Source of the DNA: JAHBVH01 sp034432375
GTDB lineage: Bacteria; Chloroflexota; Anaerolineae; Caldilineales; Caldilineaceae
NCBI GenBank assembly: GCA_034432375.1
Contig: DAOUCA010000164.1
Location: 1-64,000 of the forward strand
DNA length: 64,000 bases
Direction: 5' to 3'
Shown: in pieces, positions 24,896 through 34,877 of the stretch
How the letters are laid out: every line of letters starts with the position of its first letter
How positions within the stretch are numbered: the stretch's first letter is position 1
Program-made: the position numbers and the translations under genes
The notes under the pieces: generated by a model
The model's database searches: none
Told to the model about the DNA's origin: nothing
The model's input: only the letters and a program-made list of their open reading frames with translations

Positions 24896-27409
24896 ATGAC
24901 CACCTATCAAGGCCTTACTACCGACGAAGTCACTACCCGCCGCCAACAGGGATTAGGCAACAGTACCCACAGCGGTGGCGGGCGCAGCTATGGCGATATT
25001 GCTCGCGCCAATCTCTTCTCTTCGTTCAACAATATTCTCTTTGTTGTTGGCGCGGTCTTAGCCCTGTTGGGCCGCTACAATGATGCGTTTATCACGGTCA
25101 TCGTGGGGCTCTTTAACGCGATTATCAGCACAGTTCAGGAGATACGCGCCAAGCGCCAACTCGATCAGATCGCTGTGCTGGCGCGCCCCAAAGTCACGGT
25201 GGTGCGCGATGGGCAGGAGCAAGAGATAGCCGCCGATGCGCTGGTCCAAGGCGATCTCATTCGATTAAGCAGCGGCGATCAGGCAGTGGTTGATGGGCAT
25301 GTGATCGGCGACGGCAGCGCGGAAATGGACGAATCGCTGCTCACCGGGGAGAGCGATCTGATCCGCAAACGGGCCGGTGACGAAATTCTTTCCGGCAGCT
25401 TCTGCGTCACCGGTGCGCTCTACTTCGAGGCAGACAAGGTAGGCGACGAAAGCTTTGCCAATAAGTTAACCGCTGCCGCGCGCACGTACATTCTAAGCCA
25501 GACCCCACTACAATCACGCGTGAATTATGCGATCCGCCTGCTGATGGCACTTGCTGTCTTGATGGGGGTACTTTTCTATGTCGCCGGCTTTATTCAAAAT
25601 TTTAGCTTTAGCGAAAATGTCAGAGCCACCGCCGTGTTGATTGGGTTGGTGCCCTACGGACTTTTCCTGACAATTGCCGTGGCCTACGCCCTCGGTGCCG
25701 TGACGATCGCCAACAAGGGTGCGCTGGTGCAGCAGAGCAACGCCGTCGAATCGTTGAGCAATGTGGATGTGCTCTGTATGGACAAAACTGGTACCCTCAC
25801 CGCCAATCGGTTGCTCCTAGACGATGTAAAAGTGCTGGACAATGGCGATCTCACAGCGATCAAGGCGGCATTGGGTGACTTTGTCCACAGCGCCGCCACC
25901 ACCAACACAACCAGCAGCGCAATTGCCGCTGGCATCGACGGCACCGCCCACATCCCCAGCGATGAGGTTGCCTTTGCGTCGTCACGCAAATGGAGCGCGC
26001 TCGCCTTTGATACGCCAGCGCGGCGCGGCACCTATGTGCTTGGTGCGGTTGAGATGCTGACCCAAGCATTGCCACCGGAGGCAGTAGTAGAGGGTGCCCT
26101 CCTTTCCCAGGCGATCAGCGACCTCTCTGATGAGGGCTTGCGCGTGCTGCTCTTTGCTAGCAATCTGACTGTCACCACGCTGCACAATGGCGCGGAAGAG
26201 CCAATCCTGCCCCCCTTAACCCCACTCGCATTGGTGACCCTGCGCGATGAACTCCGCCCTCTCGCCAAAGAGGCTTTAAGTCAGTTTGCCGCGCTTGGCG
26301 TGCAACTAAAGATTATCTCCGGCGACAATCCACAGACGGTGGCGGCGTTGGCACGGCAGGCGGGCTTTGTCGATCCCAAACTAGTTTCTGGCCCAGAATT
26401 GGCCAAGATGAGTCCCGAAGAGGTACGTATAGCAGCCGAAGACGCGACGATCTTTGGGCGCATTTCGCCGGAGCAGAAGCAACAGCTTGTCGATGTCTTG
26501 ATCGAGGATGGTCACTACGTGGCGATGATGGGCGATGGCGTCAATGATGTGCTTTCCTTAAAGAAGGCCAAGTTGGGGATCGCCATGCAGAGTGGCAGCA
26601 ACGCCACCCGCAATGTCGCCGATATGGTGCTGTTGGGCGACTCATACGCCGCGTTGATCCCGGCGCTGAGCGAAGGCAAACGGATCGTCAACGGCATTAG
26701 CGACGCCACCTATCTGCTGGTAGGGCGGGGGCTAAGCTATGCGCTCATCATTGTCGCAGTGATGATGGTCGGGCTGAGCTTTCCCTTTGAGCCGGCGCAG
26801 TTGGGGCTGACGACCTTTAGCGTCGGCTTTCCGGCCTTTATGTTGACGCTCTGGGCCCGCCCCGACGAGCGCAGGGAGCCATTGCTGCCCTCAATGCTAC
26901 GCTTCGTGCTGCCCTTTGCCATCTGGACGATGTTGATTGCTGTGATCCTCTACTCGCTCTCGCACAGCCAGGTGATGGGCAGTATTGAGAGCATGACCAT
27001 CCCCCCGCGTGCGATTAGCTTTTTTGAACAAGTGACTGGCCTCACCTATGGCGTCGATGCCGACTTTGAAACGATGGCCGCAACACTGATGGCCCAAACG
27101 CAGCTTTCCACCTTTGTCTCGCTGGCCACGATGCTGCTTGTGCTCTTTTTGCAACCACCCTTTGCCTTCTTTGCCGTCTGGCGTCCCGTCAGCCCCGACC
27201 GCCGCCCCGCCTACTTGACCATTGCGTTGATGGTGGTCTTTCTTTTTCTATTGGGCATTCCACCGGTTGCCTCCTATTTTGGCATCATTAATGTACCATT
27301 TCGTGCATCCGGTATTTTGCTAGCAGGCTTGCTGGTGTGGACCTTCGGTTTTCGGCTAATCTTGCAACAGCGCTGGTTTGACAAGCTGCTGTTGATGGAA
27401 TCGTGGTAA
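24896..27409 (+). CDS. Cation-translocating P-type ATPase with atypical span 4
   Basis: The 837-aa protein has all catalytic motifs: LTGES (149-153), DKTGTLT with phosphorylated Asp296, a KIISGDNPQTV segment and GDGVND (546-551). About ten membrane spans are predicted. The ion-site motif of span 4, PEGL in related Ca2+/Mg2+-type pumps, reads Pro253-Tyr-Gly-Leu here, so the usual acidic ligand is missing. The sequence is closest in feel to the CtpE/Exp7-like group of bacterial P-type ATPases. The nucleotide-binding domain is short (roughly residues 300-520). The transported ion is unknown. A gene of its own, followed by repeats. Confidence 0.88.
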   Translation: MTTYQGLTTDEVTTRRQQGLGNSTHSGGGRSYGDIARANLFSSFNNILFVVGAVLALLGRYNDAFITVIVGLFNAIISTVQEIRAKRQLDQIAVLARPKVTVVRDGQEQEIAADALVQGDLIRLSSGDQAVVDGHVIGDGSAEMDESLLTGESDLIRKRAGDEILSGSFCVTGALYFEADKVGDESFANKLTAAARTYILSQTPLQSRVNYAIRLLMALAVLMGVLFYVAGFIQNFSFSENVRATAVLIGLVPYGLFLTIAVAYALGAVTIANKGALVQQSNAVESLSNVDVLCMDKTGTLTANRLLLDDVKVLDNGDLTAIKAALGDFVHSAATTNTTSSAIAAGIDGTAHIPSDEVAFASSRKWSALAFDTPARRGTYVLGAVEMLTQALPPEAVVEGALLSQAISDLSDEGLRVLLFASNLTVTTLHNGAEEPILPPLTPLALVTLRDELRPLAKEALSQFAALGVQLKIISGDNPQTVAALARQAGFVDPKLVSGPELAKMSPEEVRIAAEDATIFGRISPEQKQQLVDVLIEDGHYVAMMGDGVNDVLSLKKAKLGIAMQSGSNATRNVADMVLLGDSYAALIPALSEGKRIVNGISDATYLLVGRGLSYALIIVAVMMVGLSFPFEPAQLGLTTFSVGFPAFMLTLWARPDERREPLLPSMLRFVLPFAIWTMLIAVILYSLSHSQVMGSIESMTIPPRAISFFEQVTGLTYGVDADFETMAATLMAQTQLSTFVSLATMLLVLFLQPPFAFFAVWRPVSPDRRPAYLTIALMVVFLFLLGIPPVASYFGIINVPFRASGILLAGLLVWTFGFRLILQQRWFDKLLLMESW

Positions 27410-27445
27410 AGTCAAACGGGTAGCGCTGAGGGCCACGGCTCTATC

Positions 27446-27626
27446 AAAACTTGAGTAACAGTGTACTACTACAGTGTCAACAAAGTTTTGATAAGTAATG
27501 GGTCATTCCTGCCCCCACCTCCGTGAGGGTAAACTCTGGCAGGAATCCATCTGTATAGACCCCTCGGGTGCCCACTGGGCGCGCAGGGGTGACAACCTAT
27601 CATGACTTATCTAACACTGTACTACT
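27446..27626. repeat. Repeat element bounded by TAGTACA-type ends
   Basis: On the minus strand the left boundary (27446-27470) reads GTAGTACACTGTTACTCAAG, nearly identical to the left end of the element at 42584. The other boundary (27612-27626) repeats taacactgtactact in the direct orientation. Inside are an inverted repeat tatcaaaac/gttttgata (27442/27485), a hairpin attcctgcc/ggcaggaat (27505/27538), and CCTCGGGTGCCC at 27562, shared with 6667. The stop codon TAG of the MATE gene (27622-27624) lies within the right boundary. Confidence 0.6.
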
Positions 27627-29235
27627 TCGTCTGTACATAGCGTCCGTCTATAAAGTGAACTGCAATTTCGCGTTCCGGCTGTCGATAGGTCACACCGTCA
27701 TCATGCACCAATTCCAGCGTCGACGGCACCGCCATCAACGGTGTGCGAACAGTGCGTAAATACTCTTGTTGCACGGCTGTCGGCAAGTGGCGCAGGTGGC
27801 GGCGATAGATCTCACTCTTGTGCAGCGCCACATCGATCCAGCTATCGCGCTGCCAGCGGATCCACATGTAGAGCGCGTCAAGCACAATGCCCACGGCCAA
27901 CGCAATCCACACCCCATTCGAGCCCAACCCAATAGGGAAGGCAAGAAACCAGGCCAGCGCCACGGCAATCACGCCGCGCGTAAACATTGTGCTCACCATC
28001 CCGGGAAACGAGTCCCCCGCCCCGCGCAGCGCCCCATTGGCAACGATCGCAATCGCCGCCAGCGGCAAGACGACCGTGTTGATGTGAAAATAGGCGACCC
28101 CGGTCTTGAGCACCACCGGGTGCGCGCTGGGATCAAAGAGGCGGATGATCGCCGGCGCAAAGATGATAATCGGAATCGCCAAAATGATCATCACCACCAG
28201 GCCAATCCAGATCGCCATGTTGCCGCGCTGGCGCGCCTCCTCTGGTTGCCACTTGCCCAACGCCTGCCCAACCAGACTGGTCGCCGCCACATTGAGCGCC
28301 AACCCCGGCATAAAGACCAATGACTCCACTTGAAATCCAATCGCCAACGCGGCCGCGCCATAGGTTCCCACTTCGGTCGAGGTAATGATCCCCAGCACAA
28401 AGAGCCGCGAGCCGTTGCGAAAGACCCCTTGCAGCCCCGACGGCACCCCAATCGTAAAGATATCCTTAAACATCTGCCAATCCGGCCAGTAGGTGCCGGG
28501 GAGAATCTTGATCACGTTGCGGCCGGCGTAAATGATCTGAAAGACGATCACGACCCCCAGACCACGCGAAATGACCGTCCCCAATGCTGCGCCGGCCACC
28601 CCCATCGCCGGCACCGGTCCCACGCCAAAGATGAAAACATAATTAAAAGCCGTATTCAGCAGATTGAGAAAGCCGGTGAGCAGCAGCGGCGTCATCGTGT
28701 CCCCGGCCCCTTGCATCAGTCGGTTAAAGACAATATTGAGGATCAGAAAGGGGGTGCCGAGAAAGAGCAACTGCAGATATTGGGTGCCCAGCACCACCGC
28801 CTCGGGATCGCCACCGCTATTGGCCAAGCTAAGCAAGGGATGAGCCAGATAGTAGCCAGCCACCGTCAGTGGCAGCGAAATCAGCAGCCCGGAGGAGATT
28901 GCCTGGCGCGTCACAAAGCTCATGCGCTCGTCGTCGCGCGCGCCCTTGGCCTGGGCGATCATCGTCATCGCGCCGGCGGCGACTGAGAGCATCATCACCA
29001 GCACCAAAAAGCGGATCGCGCTGCTCATGCCGACTGCGGCAATCGCAATCGGTCCCAGGCGACCGACCATGAGTACATCGATCACTTCAACAAGACTTTG
29101 CAGCAGATTGGTAAAGATCACGGGCAGCGCCAACTGCCAGACTTGTTGCAAAATCGTTTTGCGCTCTTGCCAAGTAAGGGGCGTGGGTTTGGTAACAGGA
29201 ATATCAACAGATGCGTCAACAGATGCGGTGGCCAT
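27622..29235 (-). CDS. MATE-family efflux transporter
   Basis: The 537-aa protein has twelve predicted spans and the two-fold MATE architecture. Family features include LALPVIFTNLLQSLVEVIDVLMVGRLG at the start of the first bundle (PVI..L....D..MVG pattern), GAGDTMTPL in the first half and GALRGAGDSFPGM in the second. It exports drugs or metabolites in exchange for H+ or Na+. The C-terminal tail of about 80 residues is longer than usual and partly charged. It is divergent from the MFS gene. Confidence 0.92.
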   Translation of the reverse strand: MATASVDASVDIPVTKPTPLTWQERKTILQQVWQLALPVIFTNLLQSLVEVIDVLMVGRLGPIAIAAVGMSSAIRFLVLVMMLSVAAGAMTMIAQAKGARDDERMSFVTRQAISSGLLISLPLTVAGYYLAHPLLSLANSGGDPEAVVLGTQYLQLLFLGTPFLILNIVFNRLMQGAGDTMTPLLLTGFLNLLNTAFNYVFIFGVGPVPAMGVAGAALGTVISRGLGVVIVFQIIYAGRNVIKILPGTYWPDWQMFKDIFTIGVPSGLQGVFRNGSRLFVLGIITSTEVGTYGAAALAIGFQVESLVFMPGLALNVAATSLVGQALGKWQPEEARQRGNMAIWIGLVVMIILAIPIIIFAPAIIRLFDPSAHPVVLKTGVAYFHINTVVLPLAAIAIVANGALRGAGDSFPGMVSTMFTRGVIAVALAWFLAFPIGLGSNGVWIALAVGIVLDALYMWIRWQRDSWIDVALHKSEIYRRHLRHLPTAVQQEYLRTVRTPLMAVPSTLELVHDDGVTYRQPEREIAVHFIDGRYVQTK

Positions 29236-29621
29236 AAAATTTCTCTAACTAGGTGAGATCGGTACGACAGATCAGGTAGCTGTCTCCGCTTGCACAGCGG
29301 AGCGGTGGGGTGCAACATCCTTTGGCTCATTAGTCTATCAAAAGGCATTGATTTTGTCGATGAAGAAAAATAGTAACTATACAGGCCCCCGCCTAACCTC
29401 CCAGCGAGCAAGGGAGGAGCGTTGACGCCCCTCCTTGATGTCGAGGAGGGGCCTAGAGGGCTTCCCGGGGTGGGGTGAATCGTGAAGAAAAAAGAGGACT
29501 GATGCAGAGGGTGTTATCCTTGGCCGGTTTCATCTTTCACTCTATAATGAATGGTTGGCAAGCGTTCACCCGACCGTGAACGCCCACAAAGTTCTCTTCC
29601 CTAAAGTAAAGGTACGCTATC
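29236..29621. other. Divergent promoter region with hairpins
   Basis: A 386-bp gap between the divergent MATE and MFS genes. It contains small stems TCCGCT...AGCGGA (29285-29302) and GCCCCTCCT...AGGAGGGGC (29427-29452). No gene seen. A promoter for the MFS gene lies at 29520-29548. Confidence 0.5.
29520..29548 (+). promoter_or_regulatory. Sigma-70-type promoter for the MFS gene
   Basis: TTGGCC (29520-29525) and a perfect TATAAT (29543-29548) are separated by 17 bases, about 75 bp upstream of the MFS start. Confidence 0.6.
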
Positions 29622-30965
29622 TTGTCTGTGCAACCAACTACTACCGCCAAAGCGGCTACACCATCCGGCCCCATTGACAGTGCCCTCGTCAACCGCACCC
29701 CCTTTTTCTACGGCTGGGTCATTCTGGTTATCGCCACCTTCGGCTCGATTATGACCAGCCCCGGCCAGACCTTCGCCGTCTCGATCTTTATCGAACACTT
29801 TATTCGTGACTTGGGCATCAGTCGCTCGCTCGTCAGCACCCTCTATACGATTGGCACGCTCTGCGGTAGCCTGGCGTTGCCACTTGTCGGTCGCCAATTT
29901 GACCGCCGCGGAGCGCGGACTTTGATGACCGTAATCGCGCTACTCTTTGGTCTCGCCTGCCTCTACATGGGCTATGTGCAGAATGCGCTAATGCTTGGTA
30001 TTGGCTTTGTACTGATTCGCATGTTGGGGCAGGGCAGCCTCGGCATGGTCAGTACCAACGTGATCAACCAGTGGTGGGTGCGTCACCGTGGACCGGTGCT
30101 TGGCCTCTCCGGCACGGCAATGGCGCTGATTGGCGTCGGCGGTGCCCCCAACCTAATCAACTGGCTCATTCCCTTGGTAGGCTGGCGCACAACGTATATG
30201 CTACTCGGCGCGCTCTTGCTGCTAGTGATGACCCCGCTGGCCTGGATTTTCACCCGCAATCGGCCGGAGGATCATGGACTCTTACCCGACGGCGCGCAAA
30301 CGTCAGCAGCGCATAGCGGCCAGTCGATTGGCCTCGGCACGGTAGTTGTCCAAGGGGCGGTCCCCGTGGCAGAAGAGAATTGGACACGCGCCGAAGCAAT
30401 GCGCACGCCGATCTTCTGGGTCTTTATGGTGGGACTGGCGTCGCTTTCGATGTTGGGCACTGGTCTGATGTTTCACATTGTCAGCATCTTTAGCGACAAC
30501 ACCATGTCGCCGACATTGGCCGCCGCGGTCTACGTGCCCATCGCGTTTACAACAGCAATCACCAACCTCGGCAGCGGCTTTCTCGTTGACCGCTTGCGCC
30601 TGCGCGTATTGATGGCGCTCGCGCTGGTCTTGCAGGTGGTTTCGCTCTGGATGGTCTCCTCCTTGAGCAGCCTCTTCTTGGCAATGACCTTTGGGGTGGT
30701 GTTGGGTGCCACGAATGGGTTACAGCGCACGGTCAGTACCGTCGCTTGGGCAAAGTATTATGGGCGGCTCCACCTCGGCAGCATCACCGGCGTGACGACA
30801 ACGGTGCTGGTCGCCTCCTCCGCGCTCGGCCCGATGCCAATGGGCATTGCCCGCGATCTGCTGGGCAGTTACGGGACAACGCTGAAACTGCTGGCGATTC
30901 TTCCGCTGGTGCTGGCTGTCGCTACCCTTTTCGTGGATCGGCCAGAGAAGCGAGGAGTGGCGTAG
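29622..30965 (+). CDS. Major facilitator superfamily transporter
   Basis: The 447-aa protein has twelve predicted spans, with FYGWVILVIATFGSIMTSPGQ as the first and the loop 2-3 motif GRQFDRRGARTLM, similar to oxalate/formate- or monocarboxylate-type MFS carriers. The start appears to be TTG at 29622 because no ATG exists before the first span. Its stop is only 19 bp from the end of the convergent 1264-aa gene, so the two share a terminator region. It could export the product of the neighbouring 12-gene cluster, though it reads in the opposite direction. Confidence 0.88.
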   Translation: MSVQPTTTAKAATPSGPIDSALVNRTPFFYGWVILVIATFGSIMTSPGQTFAVSIFIEHFIRDLGISRSLVSTLYTIGTLCGSLALPLVGRQFDRRGARTLMTVIALLFGLACLYMGYVQNALMLGIGFVLIRMLGQGSLGMVSTNVINQWWVRHRGPVLGLSGTAMALIGVGGAPNLINWLIPLVGWRTTYMLLGALLLLVMTPLAWIFTRNRPEDHGLLPDGAQTSAAHSGQSIGLGTVVVQGAVPVAEENWTRAEAMRTPIFWVFMVGLASLSMLGTGLMFHIVSIFSDNTMSPTLAAAVYVPIAFTTAITNLGSGFLVDRLRLRVLMALALVLQVVSLWMVSSLSSLFLAMTFGVVLGATNGLQRTVSTVAWAKYYGRLHLGSITGVTTTVLVASSALGPMPMGIARDLLGSYGTTLKLLAILPLVLAVATLFVDRPEKRGVA

Positions 30966-30984
30966 AGCCACACGGGAAGAGCAC

Positions 30985-33900
30985 TTACATCAAGCCCAAG
31001 GTTGCGGTGGTTAGGGCACACTTTTTAAAAGCTGCTTCGATGCCTTCTCGGAAAAGCTCTTCAACCTTGGTAAAGCCATCTTCTATTTCAAAATTGATCT
31101 CTACACCTTCCCCTAGGACATGAAAACTAGCCGTGGCAAAGGGTGTGCCATTTCTTACGCCGATTTCCACATTGGCATCGGCGATTTCATTCACGACCTT
31201 GTCCAGCCCCAATATCTCAACTGGGCTGTCGCTGAAATCGACCGAAATCGAACCACCGATGCTGAAGTTCTCTGGGTCATCGACAGTGCCATATAAGGTA
31301 AAAGTCACCACACCAAAGACGCTGCGTTCGATTCTGAAGTCTAGCCCCTCTTTTGTAATGTTGACCTTGATACCAAAGCCCTGCCCTAAGAGGGTGATTT
31401 GGCCATCTACGTGGAAATGGGGTTCGGTTGTCCCATTTTGATAGGTCAGCAGCGACAAATAGGGGCCTTGAGTTAAGTCATCTAGCTGCGTGATGCTGAA
31501 AAATTGCTTGTGCAGCAACACAATCGGATCCATATGAGCATCGATTTTGATGCCTCTATTTTGGTTGATCTCAACGTCGACTTCGACTTTGAGCAACAGA
31601 AATTCGAGCACGCCGGAAATCTTAATACCAGGACCATAGTAAAATTTTCCGATCCAGCTTCCTGCCGGATCCAAGACGCAGTAGAATTGAGCTTCGCGAG
31701 TGACATCAATTTCACCGGTCTGCTCATTTTGATGCAACTGATAGTGCTCGATGAGGGAACTTTCACCAGCACCGGTCAAGCTGGTCACATACCATTGTCG
31801 CCCATTGTCATCCCGAAAGATTGTCAAATCTTCGCTACTAGAGGGAAAAACCGACAGCTTGCCATAGGTTTGAAAGGTCTGGGCAATGAGAGGGCCGTCA
31901 AACTCATTGAGGGCTGTGGCCATTATCACAGCGGTGGGAACCGGAATGCTGAAGGCACCTTCCTCCGGCCCAGAGATGCTAACTTCCGCCAGAACATCAT
32001 TCAGCCAGGTAGGGACATCGTCCGGCTCGCCAACCAACTTATCGACGATCTTCTGCAGGGTTAGATCACTTAATGAGCCAGCCGCCATGCTCTGGCTGGG
32101 CTTGGTGGTATCGATCAGGACGGCAATGGAACTGTGAAAAAGGCCCTCGACTTCCAACGATGCTGCAAAGCCAAAGCTCGGAAGCAAGGTTGAATAGGAG
32201 ATGCCCAATTCAATCGCGACATCGGCCAATTGAAAGGGACCAAAATCGATAGGCCGCTTGGTATCCATCGTACCAGAGACAAAGAAGCCGCTTGACACCG
32301 TCGCCAGCGTCACATTGAAGTCGACCTCAGTGCCCTGAATGAGGGTCTTGAGGGTAGCACTGAGGCCAAATTGTAAGCCATCGCCACCCCCGATATCGGC
32401 AAATAAGGTTCCGACGAGACGCGTTCTTACATAATCACTGGTGGATGTCTGACTGGGTGTAAGATAGGTGACCAGGCTGACCCCGAGCTGAAAACGCTTT
32501 TGGTCAATCAGATAGGCCATCATCAAATCTAGCTCGGTTCCCTCGGGAATTTTAAGCAGATCAATGAGCGCGGCCAGGATCTTGTTTTTACGGTCGAAGA
32601 TGAGTTTGCCATAGAAGTAAAAGCCGCGATCGATACCTTGGACAGCGGCAGGTAGCGTAATCTTTGTACTTTGGCTGAGGGCGCGATTGTCGAATTGTTG
32701 GAAATTGGGAAATTGATAAGCGCTGTCTTTGAAGGAAGAGATGATCAAAACCATCTGGCGAAAAGGAAACCACTCCTCGAAGATGCTGACGAAGTCACCC
32801 AATCCCTGCAATTTGGACATTTCACCCGTGGATATGGCCAGACCAAAGGCAAAGCCCCAGCCGGATGGAATTTTACGCGCCTCAAAGGCGAGACTGCCGA
32901 AGCCCTCCAAAGTCGTGGCAAATTGGAAGACGAGGTTGCTATTCTGTTTTTGGATCAACACCGAAGAGTTGAGAAAGGTCAGATCAAAGCCACCCGGGAA
33001 TTCGATGGATTCGTTGCACAATCGGCTGACCATCTGAGAGAGGGTGATTTCGGGGACACCACCTCTGATGATGATATCGCCGGGTAGATCGTAGACGATG
33101 GAAAGTCTAGCAAAATTGCCAAATTCGGCTATTCCACTGACTGAGCCTTGAATGGGACCACCTTTGGGATAGACAAAGCTGATCGCTACATCTGCTATTG
33201 TAAGGCTACTGGGGCCAATCGGGAGCACCCACGGCTCGGGTTCTTGCGCCATGGCGAGGGCCATAGAATATGCCTTTTGCGGGGCAATCCCGACTCTAAA
33301 GATATTGATTGTCAAATCGCTTGGCGGCGGTACACCAGGCGCGTAGATTTCCATAATCTTCTTCAGCGGCAGCGTCTGCTTTTCAGCCATTTCGGCATAG
33401 ACGGTAAACCCATCTTGGTTGCTGGCATAGACAGCGAAAGGAACTTGCTCGATTTCTAGACGCCCATAGACAACGACCCTGAGATCGCGTCCGATATCGG
33501 GGTCGGTAATGGTGCTCAGGGGATAAAGTATATCAAACGCGCAATAGATATTGTCGATCACAAAGTGCTCATCCCAGACATGCCACTTTAATTCGGGCAT
33601 ACCGATGGTAAAAGAGATATAGCTAACATTTACACTTGTGATCGTGGCGTATTCAATATCAACGCGCGTATTGATCAATTCTAACTTGCCGAATTGATCG
33701 CCTAGGTTCTGGATTTCAGTCGGCAATTGCTGAAGAGGGCTTTCGCCGGTACCTGTAAGCCCAACCAATTGAGAGAGGTTATGCAACGAAACGCCTTCAA
33801 AGGTTCCAATGATGGTTAGCTCATCGACCCCAATTTGGATCGGTGAAACCACATCCACCGTAATGCCGGTTCCGCTGAGTTCTATACTGCCGACATAGGC

Positions 33901-34779
33901 TTGGATGGGCACAAAATTGGGGTTGGTGTTCAGCAACAACCAACTATCGTCCAAAGGCGTATAGAGATAGAGTGTTTCACCGCGAAATTTCAGCTTGTCA
34001 TTGATGATCGTATAATCAATATCTAATGCGACCTGCAATAGAATTCCCGGCAAGCCATTGGGAAAATCATCTACTACACTCCAAGGATATTGAAATCGCT
34101 CTAACGAGCTGGCATATTGAAGGGCCAACTGTTGCGGCGTTTCCGTCGGGCGCGGCCGGCGGATGGTGCCGAAGACCGTTAGCTGGGCAGTATGTGCAAA
34201 GAGCGTTTCAATGATGGCCAAATAGCCTTGTGGACGTAAATAGCCGACGAAGTTGATGCCCCATTGCAAATCCACACCAAGCGCAGGCTCCTTTTGTGGC
34301 TGGCTGACTACAACAAAGAAGCTGTTGAAGAGGATCAAGCCATCCAGCGGTACGATCATGCTTTGGATAATCCCTTGCGTGGCCCGATCAAAATAGGCAG
34401 CTTCATTTTGATCGGGCACTTTGGGCAAATTGGGAAAGCTCGTAGAGAATTTCCAGCGATTGGGCAACGGTTCATTGCCAATGAGTGCATATTTAAGGAA
34501 GAGTTGCACCTGACCTTGGGTGTCGATCGAAAAGTGCGCTTCTGTCTCCAATTGGGCCACATTTAGGAACGTGGATTGCCCTTTGATCGTAACCCTGTTG
34601 TTGTCCGCATCCGCGGAGACGAACTCGGCGCGCCGAATAACAAGGGGCTGGTTGTCATAGCAATACGCAAGCAGGCTACCGAGATTGCTGGTCAGGGTAT
34701 TGGACGCAATCGTAATCTGATCGGTTTTTAGCGTACCATTTTCTATGCCTAGAGCATTGTTCAGTTCAGAGAAATCCAT
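30985..34779 (-). CDS. Giant protein of unknown function (1264 aa), last gene of the 12-gene cluster
   Basis: Not recognised. No signal peptide or membrane span is seen. The sequence is an almost unbroken series of amphipathic beta-strands with short turns (for example ALGVDLQWGINFVGYLRP, KVEVDVEINQNRGIKIDAH, SIGGSISVDFSDSP), with many aliphatic/polar alternations and few Cys. Such a pattern fits a long beta-barrel, beta-helix or tubular lipid-binding fold. The first 20 residues (MDFSELNNALGIENGTLKTD) look like a short helical cap. The ATG at 34779 has GAAGGGG eight bases upstream; a TTG at 34794 is less likely. It ends a run of twelve same-direction genes. Confidence 0.75.
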   Translation of the reverse strand: MDFSELNNALGIENGTLKTDQITIASNTLTSNLGSLLAYCYDNQPLVIRRAEFVSADADNNRVTIKGQSTFLNVAQLETEAHFSIDTQGQVQLFLKYALIGNEPLPNRWKFSTSFPNLPKVPDQNEAAYFDRATQGIIQSMIVPLDGLILFNSFFVVVSQPQKEPALGVDLQWGINFVGYLRPQGYLAIIETLFAHTAQLTVFGTIRRPRPTETPQQLALQYASSLERFQYPWSVVDDFPNGLPGILLQVALDIDYTIINDKLKFRGETLYLYTPLDDSWLLLNTNPNFVPIQAYVGSIELSGTGITVDVVSPIQIGVDELTIIGTFEGVSLHNLSQLVGLTGTGESPLQQLPTEIQNLGDQFGKLELINTRVDIEYATITSVNVSYISFTIGMPELKWHVWDEHFVIDNIYCAFDILYPLSTITDPDIGRDLRVVVYGRLEIEQVPFAVYASNQDGFTVYAEMAEKQTLPLKKIMEIYAPGVPPPSDLTINIFRVGIAPQKAYSMALAMAQEPEPWVLPIGPSSLTIADVAISFVYPKGGPIQGSVSGIAEFGNFARLSIVYDLPGDIIIRGGVPEITLSQMVSRLCNESIEFPGGFDLTFLNSSVLIQKQNSNLVFQFATTLEGFGSLAFEARKIPSGWGFAFGLAISTGEMSKLQGLGDFVSIFEEWFPFRQMVLIISSFKDSAYQFPNFQQFDNRALSQSTKITLPAAVQGIDRGFYFYGKLIFDRKNKILAALIDLLKIPEGTELDLMMAYLIDQKRFQLGVSLVTYLTPSQTSTSDYVRTRLVGTLFADIGGGDGLQFGLSATLKTLIQGTEVDFNVTLATVSSGFFVSGTMDTKRPIDFGPFQLADVAIELGISYSTLLPSFGFAASLEVEGLFHSSIAVLIDTTKPSQSMAAGSLSDLTLQKIVDKLVGEPDDVPTWLNDVLAEVSISGPEEGAFSIPVPTAVIMATALNEFDGPLIAQTFQTYGKLSVFPSSSEDLTIFRDDNGRQWYVTSLTGAGESSLIEHYQLHQNEQTGEIDVTREAQFYCVLDPAGSWIGKFYYGPGIKISGVLEFLLLKVEVDVEINQNRGIKIDAHMDPIVLLHKQFFSITQLDDLTQGPYLSLLTYQNGTTEPHFHVDGQITLLGQGFGIKVNITKEGLDFRIERSVFGVVTFTLYGTVDDPENFSIGGSISVDFSDSPVEILGLDKVVNEIADANVEIGVRNGTPFATASFHVLGEGVEINFEIEDGFTKVEELFREGIEAAFKKCALTTATLGLM

Positions 34780-34877
34780 CGCATTCCCCTTCAAATTGTT
34801 ATTTTCTATTTTGTATACTGCGATCGAAATCAGAGAAACAGGAAAGCGAAGAGCATGACCATGATGGCCAAAGTGAC

